From Lycium barbarum (taxonomy: Eukaryota > Streptophyta > Magnoliopsida > Solanales > Solanaceae): a DNA stretch of 64,000 nucleotides. The stretch spans positions 47,220,938 through 47,284,937 of the forward strand of contig NC_083337.1 in NCBI RefSeq assembly GCF_019175385.1, given 5' to 3'. Positions 23,637 through 38,116 of the stretch are shown here, piece after piece. The notes beneath the pieces were generated by a model. The model made no database searches. It was not told the origin of the DNA and was given only the letters and a program-made list of their open reading frames with translations. Both the position numbers and the translations under genes were made by a program. Each line of letters starts with the position of its first letter. Within the stretch, counting starts at the first letter, position 1.

Positions 23637-24776
23637 TCCTCCCCCCCTTTAGAACATTCGTCCTCGAATGTTCAACTGACCTTATGGGGTGTCATAATAC
23701 TTCGGGAGGGTTCCTTCGCATAGTTGTCCTTTTCTTCATGCTCATCCCGGTTAAATCCGATATAATATGTTCTCCCCCCCCCCCCCCCCCTTTTAAGGGG
23801 CTCCTTATACGCCCACAGTCTCCGAGTACCCTTTACTTGATTGAGGCCTTCTTGACCGTAGCACCGGTTATTGGGTCTCACATGTTCACTGATACAATCA
23901 TAGATGCGATATCACATGCATTCATATGCATATATATATATATATATATAATTGCTATCAACTAGCCCACAAAAATACTCCCAAACTTTATTCAGGCCTA
24001 TCGAAATTCCAAAGCTGCGACGTACTTTCTGTCTCTTCTCTAGTCTGGCCTGTCGCGTGCTACATGGCCTTTTATGGTCTCCAACCGTCTCGTATATTCT
24101 AATTTCACTTAGGCTATTCTGGTTTTTCATTTGTCTTTAGACAGCTAAGTCTTTGGAATTTCTTGCATACTTCCCAGGGGGTCACCCATCCTGAAATTGC
24201 TCCCGCCTGAGCACGCTTAACCGTAAAACTACGATGGAATCCGGTGCCTTAATGCTGATATAATCGCGTCCGCTTTCTCGTATGTCCCTTATCACATACT
24301 CTGGAGCCAGGCAAAGTTTTACAAATTTCGAGACATGTTCGTAACACGTCCTTTTTGTATAATTACTATTTTACCCCTTTTGATTCTCAATAGTCACCTT
24401 TACAGATTCTTATCATTCAAGATCTGTACGCAGCAAATACCAACAATACCTTACAGTGCATGCAGCTACATATCACATCCTGGCCATCCAGAACTTTCTG
24501 TTTCCAGTAAAAGAACAAATATTTCCAAACTTGCCCTTGTGACCTTTCCATATCGTTACTTACCTTCTTTCGTCGTATGTAAGGCTTACATATGGAATTT
24601 CATTTTCCTATGACTTAGCTCAATCGCACGATCTTATGATAGAAAGAAGGTCAACAATCCCTAGATGTCCCGTAGCCTCCTGTTTATAAATGTGGCGCGC
24701 TTCACACCATAAAGTGAACTCTACCGGACACGACTTTGCAGACAACCCCTAGGACAGACCTGCTCTGATACCACTT
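23637..24776 (-). mobile_element. Array internal domain I1
   Basis: Plus-strand order: PPT complement (23637-23650), hairpin (23653-23672), a long C-run (about 23776-23791), an AT run (about 23929-23949), 5S-derived segment (24169-24271), leader, PBS complement (24762-24773). No coding sequence. Resembles I4 in the long C-run and in CATTTTCCTATG. Confidence 0.85.
24169..24271 (-). pseudogene. 5S rRNA-derived segment in I1
   Basis: On the minus strand the segment follows plant 5S rRNA from about nucleotide 1 (GGACGCGAT) to the CTGGGAAGT stretch, with the final part of the gene missing. By eye about three quarters of positions match. The pol III internal control boxes are best kept: box A GTTAAGCGTGCT and box C GGATGGGTGACC match the plant sequence as I know it; the intermediate element reads GCGGGAGC. 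The mature 3' end and a nearby T-run terminator are absent. It lies in the same sense as the element. Transcription is not shown. Confidence 0.8.
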
Positions 24777-27700
24777 TGTCACACCCTAATTCCGCTAGGG
24801 TGTGATGGGCACCCGACCCTTACCTTGGGCCGAGCAAACCCTCAGACTCTTGCTGCACATAAAATCACGTCAAACTTTTCAAATCAAATGAGATGAAATA
24901 TATCGTAAATTTTTTTTTTCCAGAAATATTCTTCCACGTAGCTTCCAAGCATAACAAATCTATAATCATACAAAATTCAGTACATAACGCAGACCGACAT
25001 TTCGGCTGACGGAGCCGCTTACGGACTGACAACCAATACCCACGACGCTGTCTGCAAAGTCTCTAACGTAATCCAGAGAGCATAACATACCAACTCTGAC
25101 TCGGCAGCACTCCGGGAACAAATGGAGCTTGTCATCTGCACTGGAACATCTTCTATACTGTCTTCAACTCACCTGGGAGTACCTGCGCGGCATGAAACGC
25201 AGCCCCCGAAGAAAGGGGGTCAGTACGAAATATGTACTGAGTATGCAAAGCATGAAGCACAGAAAACGAAGTCATAATCGAAGTAAAATGTACAGAAGGT
25301 GAGCACAATAACCAGAATACCAAAGTGTTTAATTTGACGTACAAATCATACATAGGAGGTTCCGGAAGAAAAATACGGCAATCAAAATGCCAAAATGCTT
25401 GCTTTCCTTTGAAAAACATTTCCGTCTCATACACGCAGAAAACTAGACACACAATTACCGCGACCAAAAGTCCAGCGATCACTGTCACATAGTGCGGCAT
25501 ACCGCGGTCAGGAGTCCAGCGGTCAATGTCGCACACACCGCGGTCAAGAATCCAGCGGTCAACATCACAAATGCGGCATACCGCGGTCAAGAATCCAGCG
25601 GCCAATGTCGCACACACCGCGGTCAAGAATCCAGTGGTCAATAACCAAATTTATTACTTTCCAAGCATAAATCACATATGTCAGAATCAGGCATTACACA
25701 TACATACAACGTGCCCCGGCCCTCGGTGAGGGACTCGGTGATTAGATTCATGTATGCCAAAATCGTATATCAGAAAAATACAGAAGGTAAGTAGCTTATC
25801 CAGAACATCAGAACACTTACTTTTCAATCACAAAGGATACATATCAAAGTCATGCAAAGGGCACAGGAACATGGTCGTCACTCCCGTCTCTGGCGCCATA
25901 ACACACCATACTCCAGAAGATTCCATAAAATGTACACGGTATCTCGGGAACCGGACATATAACACGAGAACCCGGGAACCAGTCAGATCATAATCCATAT
26001 ACACAGTAACTGGGGACGGACATATACCACAGTACCCAGAGCCGGATACATCATAGTTCGAAAATTACATACATGGAACCCGACTCCTAGACAAGGTACT
26101 CGGCGAACCATACGCACGATACATACCGGCCCGGAACTCGGTGAAAGGGATCATAGCATATATACGAGCGGAGTAGTAAGAAATTAGGTGCACATAAATC
26201 AAAACCCGGTAAAAGAATCGAATGTAGTATCAGGATATTCACATTAAGAAGCTTTCCAATGACTTATGGAACGAATCAAACGGAGTCTTAGATTCATAGA
26301 CGAAAGTCTTACTTTCATATCATACAAGGATAGCTCAAGTGAGACAAACGAAGGAAGTTTCGGAACTTGTGGGCCCACCTCGGGTCAAGTCGAGGTGGCG
26401 GATATAAATTACAAACATTGGACTCTATGGAGTCATCCAAGAAAGTTTCAAAGCAATCCGAATACGCTTGTGGAAGTTATGGATGTTTAGACACCTTTCC
26501 AACAAAACATAAGAATTATAGTTCAATTACATTGAACGAATAGTATTCAAAATCAAACTCGGGTTTCGATGGACAGAATTGTTCCCGAGGCTCAAGTCTT
26601 GAACTAGTATACATAGGACATGCCAAAAGAAGGAAATGGTGAGCTTTACATACCTCACTTGCGCCTTACGCTCGTCCGAACTCAATCCCCGTTTCGTCCA
26701 AAATCTACAATTTGTCATAGTTGCCAAATGTAAGTTTCAAGCTTAAATTCATATTGTCTACCGAAATTTCGGCAGCATTTCCCCAGTAAATTCAACATCC
26801 CCGAGAATCATCTCGGCCCAAAATATCAACAACAACAACCCAACAACAATACCAATAACATCAACGATCGAATTGAAACACATTCTAACATATGTTGTCT
26901 TCTTTTCTACATAACATATCAACTTCCAATCCGACTTCACACTTTCAAATCGATATCAACATTTTTGCATTCATACACTAATTTAAGATTATTCAAACAT
27001 AGGCCAAGAACATTTCAAGCAATCCATTCAATATTCAACAATTCCATCCCATATGCTATGCCACCCGAATTCTTCCAAATGGAATCACAACAACAACAAC
27101 ATATTTTCTTTCTCCAAGTTCATGAATTATTCTAACAATTCATACCTTAACAACATTATTTTCTATATGCATACAAGCAATAATACTCTAGTCACATAGG
27201 CTTCCATGACTACTCTCCAACACTTGTAACTTCAACTAAAACCATCACACTTTCATTATAAACATAGAACCCACAACAACAACAACTAAAACACTAAATA
27301 AACAATTCAATCATTGTTCTTGCAAACCACCCATACACACGGCCATATACACCTAACACACATTATCTTTCATGATTATCATGCATTTGTACACACCACA
27401 ACATTCCCAAGCATCCATAACATAGAAAGGAAGGTTAAATTCTTACCTTTTTCCTTCAACTTCCCTCTTGGCTAAGGTTGCTAAATTGATGAAACGAACG
27501 TCTTATCTTTCGAAATAACTACACCACGTTGTAGAGGGCCCTTGAATTAGTAGAAATACAACAAGAAAATAATTTTTGGGGCATGATTTCATGGGGGAAA
27601 AATCCCCCTACCTTGACCGAAATATGTTTTTTTTTTTTTTTGTTCTTCATCTTCTTTCTCTTTCTTTCTTTCTCCCACTTTCTTGAATGTTCCAAATGGC

Positions 27701-28059
27701 CATGTGATGAATTTTCATCCATGTGCCATATATTAAAAGATGAAATGGGACATGGCCCACACCCATGTGCATGGCACATGCCCCTTAGTTTTTCATTTCC
27801 TTTCTTTCTTTTTTTTTCATGAACAAATAATTCGCCAATTCCAATTTTGCCCTTGGCCTTTCACAATATTTCCTTGAGCCACTTTGTGAATTTCCTTTTT
27901 TTTTTTTTTTTTTTTTTACCCCTAACCTTTTCTCATATTTCCACATCCAAAATTTTCATAAACAATTTATGTATCAAACAAGATCAAAACGCAGCCTTGT
28001 CTTTAACTTGTCACAATTATTTCAAATTTTCCGAATACGCAAAAATACGGGATATAACA
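24777..28059 (-). repeat. Array LTR L1
   Basis: 3283 bp, plus-strand ends TGTCACACCC and GATATAACA. Double hairpin at 25203-25239 (CCCCC/GGGGG and CAGTAC/GTACTG). Minisatellite at 25457-25640 with CCGCGGTCAAGAATCCAGCG units of about 30-45 bp. Its first kilobase carries variants shared with L4 (CTTACGGACTG, CACCTGGGAG). Confidence 0.9.
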
Positions 28060-28339
28060 TCCTCCCCCCCTTTAGAACATTCGTCCTCGAATGTTCAACT
28101 GACCTTATGGGGTGTCATAATACTTCGGGAGGGTTCCTTCGCATAGTTGTCCTTTTCTTCATGCTCATCCCGGTTAAATCCGATATAATATGTTCTCCCC
28201 CCCTTTTAAGGGGCTCCTTATACGCCCACAGTCTCCGAGTACCCTTTACTTGATTGAGGCCTTCTTGACCGTAGCACCGGTTATTGGGTCTCACATGTTC
28301 ACTGATACAATCATAGATGCGATATCACATGCATTCATA

Positions 28340-28404
<65 letters not shown>

Positions 28405-29231
28405 AATTGCTATCAACTAGCCCACAAAAATACTCCCAAACTTTATTCAGGCCTATCGAAATTCCAAAGCTGCGACGTACTTTCTGTCTCTTCTCTAGTC
28501 TGGCCTGTCGCGTGCTCCATGGCCTTTTATGGTCTCCAACCATCTCGTATATTCTAATTTTACTTAGGCTATTCTGGTTTTTCATTTGTCTTTAGACAGC
28601 TAAGTCTTTGGAATTTCTTGCATACTTCCCAGGGGGTCACCCATCCTGAAATTGCTCCCGCCTGAGCACGCTTAACCGTAAAACTTCGATGGAATCCGGT
28701 GCCTTAATGCTGATATAATCGCGTCCGCTTTCTCGTATGTCCCTTATCACATACTCTGGAGCCAGTCAAAGTTTTACAAATTTCGAGACATGTTTGTAAC
28801 ACGTCCTTTTTGTATAATTACTATTTTACCCCTTTTGATTCTCAATAGTCACCTTTACAGATTCTTATCATTCAAGATCTGTACGCAGCAAATACCAACA
28901 ATACCTTACAGTGCATGCAGCTACATATCACATCCTGGCCATCCAGAACTTTCTGTTTCCAGTAAAAGAACAAATATTTCCAAACTTGCCCTTGTGACCT
29001 TTCCATATCGTTACTTACCTTCTTTCGTCGTATGTAAGGCTTACATATGGAATTTCATTTTTCTATGACTTAGCTCTATCGCACGATCTTATGATAGAAA
29101 GAAGGTCAACAATCCCTAGATGTCCCGTAGCCTCCTGTTTATAAATGTGGCGCGCTTCACACCATAAAGTGGACTCTACCGGACACGACTTTGCAGACAA
29201 CCCCTAGGACAGACCTGCTCTGATACCACTT
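28060..29231 (-). mobile_element. Array internal domain I2
   Basis: Same order as I1: PPT complement, hairpin (28076-28095), short C-run, long AT run (about 28342-28402), 5S-derived segment, PBS complement just before 29232. Shares GTGCTCCATGG and CATGTTTGTAAC with I3. Confidence 0.85.
28624..28726 (-). pseudogene. 5S rRNA-derived segment in I2
   Basis: As in I1, with one change (AACTTCGATGG instead of AACTACGATGG on the plus strand). Box A and box C are unchanged. Confidence 0.8.
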
Positions 29232-32200
29232 TGTCACACCCTAATTCCGCTAGGGTGTGATGGGCACCCGACCCTTACCTTGGGCCGAGCGAACCCTCAG
29301 ACTCTTGCTGCACATAAAATCACGTCAAACTTTTCAAATCAAATGAGATGAAATATATCGTAATTTTTTTTTTCCAGAAATATTCTTCCACGTAGCTTCC
29401 AAGCATAACAAATCTATAATCATACAAAATTCAGTACATAACGCAGACCGACATTTCGGCTGACGGAGCCGCTTACAGACTGACAACCAATACCCACGAC
29501 GCTGTCTGCAAAGTCTCTAACGTAATCCAGAGAGCATAACATACCAACTCTGACTCGGCAGCACTCCGGGAACAAATGGAGCTTGCCATCTGCACTGGAA
29601 CATCTTCTATACTGTCTTCAACTCACCTTGGAGTACCTGCGCGGCATGAAACGCAGCCCCCGAAGAAAGGGGGTCAGTACGAAATATGTACTGAGTATGC
29701 AAAGCATGAAGTACAGAAAACGAAGTCATAATCGAAGTAAAATGTACAGAAGGTGAGCACAATAACCAGAATACCAAAGTGTTGCATTTGACGTACAAAT
29801 CATACATAGGAGGTTCCGGAAGAAAAATACGGCAATCAAAATGCCAAAATGCTTGCTTTCCTTTGAAAAACATTTCCGTCTCATACACGCAGAAAACTAG
29901 ACACACAATTACCGCGACCAAAAGTCCAGTGATCACTGTCACATAGTGCGGCATACCGCGGTCAGGAGTCCAGCGGTCAATGTCGCACACACCGCGGTTA
30001 AGAATCCAGCGGTCAACATCACAAATGCGGCATACCGCGGTCAAGAATCCAGCGGCCAATGTCGCACACACCGCGGTCAAGAATCCAGTGGTCAATAACC
30101 AAATTTATTACTTTCCAAACATAAATCACATATGTCAGAATCAGGCATTACACATACATACAACATGCCCCGGACCTCGGTGAGGAACTCGGTGATTAGA
30201 TTCATGTATGCCAAAATCGTATATCAGAAAAATACAGAAGGTAAGTAGCTTATCCAGAACATCAGAACACTTACTTTTCAATCACAAAGGATACATATCA
30301 AAGTCATGCAAAGGGCACAGGAACATGGTCGTCACTCCCGTCTCTGGCGCCATAACACACCATACTCCAGAAGATTCCATAAAATGTACACGGTATCTTG
30401 GGTACCGGACATATAACACGAGAACCCGGGAACCAGTCACATCATAATCCATATACACAGTAACTGGGGACGGACATATACCACAGTACCCCAGAGCCGG
30501 ATACATCATAGTTCGAAAATTACATACATGGAACCCGACTCCTAGACAAGGTACTCGGCGAACCATACGCACGATACATACCGGCCCGGAACTCGGTGAA
30601 AGGGATCATAGCATATATACAAGCGGAGTAGTAAGAAATTAGGTGCACATAAATCAAAACCCGGTAAAAGAATCGAATGTAGTATCAGGATATTCACATT
30701 AAGGAGCTTTCCAATCACTTATGGAACGAATCAAACGGAGTCTTAGATTCATAGACGAAAGTCTTACTTTCATATCATACAAGGATAGCTCAAGTGAGAC
30801 AAACGAAGGAAGTTTCGGAACTTGTGGGCCCACCTCGGGTCAAGTCGAGGTGGCGGATATAAATTACAAACATTGGACTCTATGGAGTCATCCAAGAAAG
30901 TTTCAAAGCAATCCGAATACGCTTGTGGAAGTTATGGATGTTTAGACACCTTTCCAACAAAACATAAGAATTATAGTTCAATTACATTGAACGAATAGTA
31001 TTCAAAATCAAACTCGGGTTTCGATGGACAGAATTGTTCCCGAGGCTCAAGTCTTGAACTAGTATACATAGGACATGCCAAAAGAAGGAAATGGTGAGCT
31101 TTACATACCTCACTTGCGCCTTACGCTCGTCCGAACTCAATCCCCGTTTCGTCCAAAATCTACAATTTGTCATAGTTGCCAAATGTAAGTTTCAAGCTTA
31201 AATTCATATTGTCTACCGAAATTTCGGCAGCATTTCCCCAGTAAATTCAACATCCCCGAGAATCATCTCGGCCCAAAATATCAACAACAACAACCCAACA
31301 ACAATACCAATAACATCAACGATCGAATTGAAACACATTCTAACATATGTTGTCTTCTTTTCTACATAACATATCAACTTCCAATCCGACTTCACACTTT
31401 CAAATCGATATCAACATTTTTGCATTCATACACTAATTTAAGATTATTCAAACATAGGCCAAGAACATTTCAACCAATCCATTCAATATTCAACAATTCC
31501 ATCCCATATGCTATGCCACCCGAATTCTTCCAAATGGAATCACAACAACAACAACATATTTTCTTTCTCCAAGTTCATGAATTATGCTAACAATTCATAC
31601 CTTAACAACATTATTTTCTATATGCATACAAGCAATAATACTCTAGTCACATAGGCTTCCATGACTACTCTCCAACACTTGTAACTTCAACTAAAACCAT
31701 CACACTTTCATTATCAACATAGAACCCACAACAACAACAACTAAATCACTAAATAAACAATTCAATCATTGTTCTTGCAAACCACCCATACACACGGCCA
31801 TATACACCTAACACACATTATCTTTCATGATTATCATGCATTTCTACACACCACAACATTCCCAAGCATCCATAACATAGAAAGGAAGGTTAAATTCTTA
31901 CCTTTTTCCTTCAACTTCCCTCTTGGCTAAGGTTGCTAAATTGATGAAACGAACGTCTTATCTTTCGAAATAACTACACCACGTTGTAGAGGGCCCTTGA
32001 ATTAGTAGAAATACAACAAGAAAATAATTTTTGGGGCATGATTGCATGGGGGAAAATCCCCCTACCTTGACCGAAATATGCTTGTTTTGTTTTTTTTAGT
32101 TCTTCATCTTCTTTCTCTTGCTTTCTTTCTCCCACTTTCTTGAATGTTCCAAATGGCCATGTGATGAATTTTCATCCATGTGCCATATATTAAAAGATGA

Positions 32201-32503
32201 AATGGGACATGGCCCACACCCATGTGCATGGCACATGCCCCTTAGTTTTTCATTTCCTTTTTTTTTTTCATGAACAAATAATTCGCCAATTCCAATTTTG
32301 CACTTGGCCTTTCACAATATTTCCTTGAGCCACTTTGTGAATTTCCTTTTTTTTTTTTTTTACCCCTAACCTTTTCTCATATTTCCACATCCAAAATTTT
32401 CATAAACAATTTATGTATCAAACAAGATCAAAACGCAGCCTTGTCTTTAACTTGTCACAATTATTTCAAATTTTTCGAATACGCAAAAATACGGGATATA
32501 ACA
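29232..32503 (-). repeat. Array LTR L2
   Basis: 3272 bp. Double hairpin 29657-29693; minisatellite 29911-30094. Start variants (CTTACAGACTG, CACCTTGGAG) are shared with L3; its far end (CATGATTGCATGG, TTTTTCGAATACG) is shared with L4. Confidence 0.9.
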
Positions 32504-32783
32504 TCCTCCCCCCCTTTAGAACATTCGTCCTCGAATGTTCAACTGACCTTATGGGGTGTCATAATACTTCGGGAGGGTTCCTTCGCATAGTTGTCCTTTT
32601 CTTCATGCTCATCCCGGTTAAATACGATATAATATGTTCTCCCCCCCTTTTAAGGGGATCCTTATACGCCCACAGTCTCCGAGTACCCTTTACTTGATTG
32701 AGGCCTTCTTGACCGTAGCACCGGTTATTGGGTCTCACATGTTCACTGATACAATCATAGATGCGATATCACATGCATTCATA

Positions 32784-32852
<69 letters not shown>

Positions 32853-33679
32853 AATTGCTATCAACTAGCCCACAAAAATACTCCCAAACTTTATTCAGGC
32901 CTATCGAAATTCCAAAGCTGCGACGTACTTTCTGTCTCTTCTCTAGTCTGGCCTGTCGCGTGCTCCATGGCCTTTTATGGTCTCCAACCATCTCGTATAT
33001 TCTAATTTCACTTAGGCTATTCTGGTTTTTCATTTGTCTTTAGACAGCTAAGTCTTTGGAATTTCTTGCATACTTCCCAGGGGGTCACCCATCCTGAAAT
33101 TGCTCCCGCCTGAGCACGCTTAACCGTAAAACTTCGATGGAATCCGGTGCCTTAATGCTGATATAATCGCGTCCGCTTTCTCGTATGTCCCTTATCACAT
33201 ACTCTGGAGCCAGTCAAAGTTTTACAAATTTCGAGACATGTTTGTAACACGTCCTTTTTGTATAATTACTATTTTACCCCTTTTGATTCTCAATAGTCAC
33301 CTTTACAGATTCTTATCATTCAAGATCTGTACGCAGCAAATACCAACAATACCTTACAGTGCATGCAGCTACATATCACATCCTGGCCATCCAGAACTTT
33401 CTGTTTCCAGTAAAAGAACAAATATTTCCAAACTTGCCCTTGTGACCTTTCCATATCGTTACTTACCTTCTTTCGTCGTATGTAAGGCTTACATATGGAA
33501 TTTCATTTTTCTATGACTTAGCTCTATCGCACGATCTTATGATAGAAAGAAGGTCAACAATCCCTAGATGTCCCGTAGCCTCCTGTTTATAAATGTGGCG
33601 CGCTTCACACCATAAAGTGGACTCTACCGGACACGACTTTGCAGACAACCCCTAGGACAGACCTGCTCTGATACCACTT
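32504..33679 (-). mobile_element. Array internal domain I3
   Basis: Hairpin at 32520-32539, AT run about 32786-32850 (the longest in the array), 5S-derived segment, PBS complement before 33680. Shares AAATACGATATAAT with I5 only. Confidence 0.85.
33072..33174 (-). pseudogene. 5S rRNA-derived segment in I3
   Basis: Same sequence as the I2 copy by eye, control boxes unchanged. Confidence 0.8.
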
Positions 33680-36600
33680 TGTCACACCCTAATTCCGCTA
33701 GGGTGTGATGGGCACCCGACCCTTACCTTGGGCCGAGCGAACCCTCAGACTCTTGCTGCACATAAAATCACGTCAAACTTTTCAAATCAAATGAGATGAA
33801 ATATATCGTAATTTTTTTTTTCCAGAAATATTCTTCCACGTAGCTTCCAAGCATAACAAATCTATAATCATACAAAATTCAGTACATAACGCAGACCGAC
33901 ATTTCGGCTGACGGAGCCGCTTACAGACTGACAACCAATACCCACGACGCTGTCTACAAAGTCTCTAACGTAATCCAGAGAGCATAACATACCAACTCTG
34001 ACTCGGCAGCACTCCGGGAACAAATGGAGCTTGCCATCTGCACTGGAACATCTTCTATACTGTCTTCAACTCACCTTGGAGTACCTGCGCGGCATGAAAC
34101 GCAGCCCCCGAAGAAAGGGGGTCAGTACGAAATATGTACTGAGTATGCTAAAGCATGAAGTACAGAAAACGAAGTCATAATCGAAGTAAAATGTACAGAA
34201 GGTGAGCACAATAACCAGAATACCAAAGTGTTGCATTTGACGTACAAATCATACATAGGAGGTTCCGGAAGAAAAATACGGCAATCAAAATGCCAAAATG
34301 CTTGCTTTCCTTTGAAAAACATTTCCGTCTCATACACGCAGAAAACTAGACACACAATTACCGCGACCAAAAGTCCAGTGATCACTGTCACATAGTGCGG
34401 CATACCGCGGTCAGGAGTCCAGCGGTCAATGTCGCACACACCGCGGTCAAGAATCCAGCGGTCAACATCACAAATGCGGCATACCGCGATCAAGAATCCG
34501 GCGGCCAATGTCGCACACACCGCGGTCAAGAATCCAGTGGTCAATAACCAAATTTATTACTTTCCAAACATAAATCACATATGTCAGAATCAGGCATTAC
34601 ACATACATACAACGTGCCCCGGACCTCGGTGAGGAACTCGGTGATTAGATTCATGTATGCCAAAATAGTATATCAGAAAAATACAGAAGGTAAGTAGCTT
34701 ATCCAGAACATCAGAACACTTACTTTTCAATCACAAAGGATACATATCAAAGTCATGCAAAGGGCACAGGAACATGGTCGTCACTCTCGTCTCTGGCGCC
34801 ATAACACACCATACTCCAGAAGATTCCATAAAATGTATACGGTATCTCGGGAACCGGACATATAACACGAGAACCCGGGAACCAGTCACATCATAATCCG
34901 TATACATAGTAACTGGGGACGGACATATACCACAGTACCCCAGAGCCGGATACATCATAGTTCGAAAATTACATACACGGAACCCGACTCCTAGACAAGG
35001 TACTCGGCGAACCTTACGCACGATACATACCGGCCCGGAACTCGGTGAAAGGGATCATAGCATATATACGAGCGGAGTAGTAAGAAATTAGGTGCACATA
35101 AATCAAAACCCGGTAAAAGAATCGAATGTATTATCAGGATATTCACATTAAGGAGCTTTCCAATGACTTATGGAACGAATCAAACGTAGTCTTAGATTCA
35201 TAGACGAAAGTCTTACTTTCATATCATACAAGGATAGCTCAAGTGAGACAAACGAAGGAAGTTTCGAAACTTGTGGGCCTACCTCGGGTCAAGTCGAGGT
35301 GGCGGATATAAATTACAAACATTGGACTCTATGGAGTCATCCAAGAAAGTTTCAAAGCAATCCGAATACGCTTGTGGAAGTTATGGATGTTTAGACACCT
35401 TTCCAACAAAACATAAGAATTATAGTTCAATTACATTGAACGAATAGTATTCAAAATCAAACTCGGGTTTCGATGGACAGAATTGTTCCCGAGGCTCAAG
35501 TCTTGAACTAGTATACATAGGACATGCCAAAAGAAGGAAATGGTGAGCTTTACATACCTCACTTGCGCCTTACGCTCGTCCGAACTCAATCCCCGTTTCG
35601 TCAAAAATCTACAATTGGTCATAGTTGCCAAATGTAAGTTTCAAGCTTAAATTCATATTGTCTACCGAAATTTCGGCAGCATTTCCCCTGTAAATTCAAC
35701 GTCCCCGAGAATCATCTCGGCCCAAAATATCAACAACAACAACCCAACAACAATACCAATAACATCAACGATCGAATTGAAACACATTCTAACATATGTT
35801 GTCTTCTTTTCTACATAACATATCAACTTCCAATCCGACTTCACACTTTCAAATCGATATCAACATTTTTGCATTCATACACTAATTTAAGATTATTCAA
35901 ACATAGGCCAAGAACATTTCAAGCAATCCATTCAATATTCAACAATTCCATCCCATATGCTATGCCACCCGAATTCTTCCAAATTGAATCACAACAACAA
36001 CAACATATTTTCTTTCTTCAAGTTCATGAATTATGCTAACAATTCATACCTTAAAAGCATTATTTTCTATATGCATACAAGCAATAATACTCTAGTCACA
36101 TAGGCTTCCATGACTACTCTCCAACACTTGTAACTTCAACTAAAACCATCACACTTTCATTATCAACATAGAACCCACAACAACAACAACTAAAACACTA
36201 AATAAACAATTCAATCATTGTTCTTGCAAACCACCCATACACACGGCCATATACACCTAACACACATTATCTTTCATGATTATCATGCATTTCTACACAC
36301 CACAACATTCCCAAGCATCCATAACATAGAAAGGAAGGTTAAATTCTTACCTTATTCCTTCAACTTCCCTCTTGGCTAAGGTTGCTAAATTGATGAAACG
36401 AACGTCTTATCTTTCGAAATAACTACACCACGTTGTAGAGGGCCCTTGAATTAGTAGAAATACAACAAGAAAATAATTTTTGGGGCATGATTTCATGGGG
36501 GAAAAATCCCCCTACCTTGACCGAAATATGCTTGTTTTTTTTTTTTAGTTCTTCATCTTCTTTCTCTTTCTTTCTTTCTCCCACTTTCTTGAATGTTCCA

Positions 36601-36958
36601 AATGGCCATGTGATGAATTTTCATCCATGTGCCATATATTAAAAGATGAAATGGGACATGGCCCACACCCATGTGCATGGCACATGCCCCTTAGTTTTTC
36701 ATTTCCTTTCTTTCTTTTTTTTCATGAACAAATAATTCGCCAATTCCAATTTTGCCCTTGGCCTTTCACAATATTTCCTTGAGCCACTTTGTGAATTTCC
36801 TTTTTTTTTTTTTTTTACCCCTAACCTTTTCTCATATTTCCACATCCAAAATTTTCATAAACAATTTATGTATCAAACAAGATCAAAACGCAGCCTTGTC
36901 TTTAACTTGTCACAATTATTTCAAATTTTCCGAATACACAAAAATACGGGATATAACA
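33680..36958 (-). repeat. Array LTR L3
   Basis: 3279 bp. Double hairpin 34105-34141; minisatellite 34360-34543. The start resembles L2 and the far end resembles L0, so it looks recombinant between unit types. Confidence 0.9.
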
Positions 36959-37246
36959 TCCTCCCCCCCTTTAGAACATTCGTCCTCGAATGTTCAACTG
37001 ACCTTATGGGGTGTCATAATACTTCGGGAGGGTTCCTTCGCATAGTTGTCCTTTTCTTCATGCTCATCCCGGTTAAATCCGATATAATATGTTCTCCCCC
37101 CCCCCCCCCCTTTTAAGGGGCTCCTTATACGCCCACAGTCTCCGAGTACCCTTTACTTGATTGAGGCCTTCTTGACCGTAGCACCGGTTATTGGGTCTCA
37201 CATGTTCACTGATACAATCATAGATGCGATATCACATGCATTCATA

Positions 37247-37289
<43 letters not shown>

Positions 37290-38116
37290 AATTGCTATCA
37301 ACTAGCCCACAAAAATACTCCCAAACTTTATTCAGGCCTATCGAAATTCCAAAGCTGCGACGTACTTTCTGTCTCTTCTCTAGTCTGGCCTGTCGCGTGC
37401 TACATGGCCTTTTATGGTCTCCAACCATCTCGTATATTCTAATTTCACTTAGGCTATTCTGGTTTTTCATTTGTCTTTAGACAGCTAAGTCTTTGGAATT
37501 TCTTGCATACTTCCCAGGGGGTCACCCATCCTGAAATTGCTCCCGCCTGAGCACGCTTAACCGTAAAACTTCGATGGAATCCGGTGCCTTAATGCTGATA
37601 TAATCGCGTCCGCTTTCTCGTATGTCCCTTATCACATACTCTGGAGCCAGTCAAAGTTTTACAAATTTCGAGATATGTTCGTAACACGTCCTTTTTGTAT
37701 AATTACTATTTTACCCCTTTTGATTCTCAATAGTCACCTTTACAGATTCTTATCATTCAAGATCTGTACGCAGCAAATACCAACAATACCTTACAGTGCA
37801 TGCAGCTACATATCACATCCTGGCCATCCAGAACTTTCTGTTTCCAGTAAAAGAACAAATATTTCCAAACTTGCCCTTGTGACCTTTCCATATCGTTACT
37901 TACCTTCTTTCGTCGTATGTAAGGCTTACATATGGAATTTCATTTTCCTATGACTTAGCTCTATCGCACGATCTTATGATAGAAAGAAGGTCAACAATCC
38001 CTAGATGTCCCGTAGCCTCCTGTTTATAAATGTGGCGCGCTTCACACCATAAAGTGGACTCTACCGGACAGGACTTTGCAGACAACCCCTAGGACAGACC
38101 TGCTCTGATACCACTT
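36959..38116 (-). mobile_element. Array internal domain I4
   Basis: Hairpin 36975-36994, long C-run (about 37097-37110), AT run about 37248-37287, 5S-derived segment, PBS complement before 38117. Shares the long C-run and CATTTTCCTATG with I1. Confidence 0.85.
37509..37611 (-). pseudogene. 5S rRNA-derived segment in I4
   Basis: Same as the I2 and I3 copies by eye; control boxes unchanged. Confidence 0.8.

Noticed and set aside
24169..24271. A functional 5S rRNA gene
   Set aside because: The 3' end is missing, many positions differ and no T-run terminator follows closely. Called 5S-derived only.
25457..25640. CRISPR-like appearance of regularly spaced repeats
   Set aside because: Units are adjacent and vary in length with no unique spacers; the window is plant DNA. 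They are LTR minisatellites.
28342..28402. AT runs as replication origin or promoter
   Set aside because: They are simple (AT)n microsatellites whose length varies from about 10 to 65 bp among units.
24335..37953. Repeated 92-aa ORF and other short ORFs recurring every 4.4 kb
   Set aside because: They recur because the DNA unit recurs. They lie in non-coding leader sequence, in the sense opposite to the element, and match no family I know.
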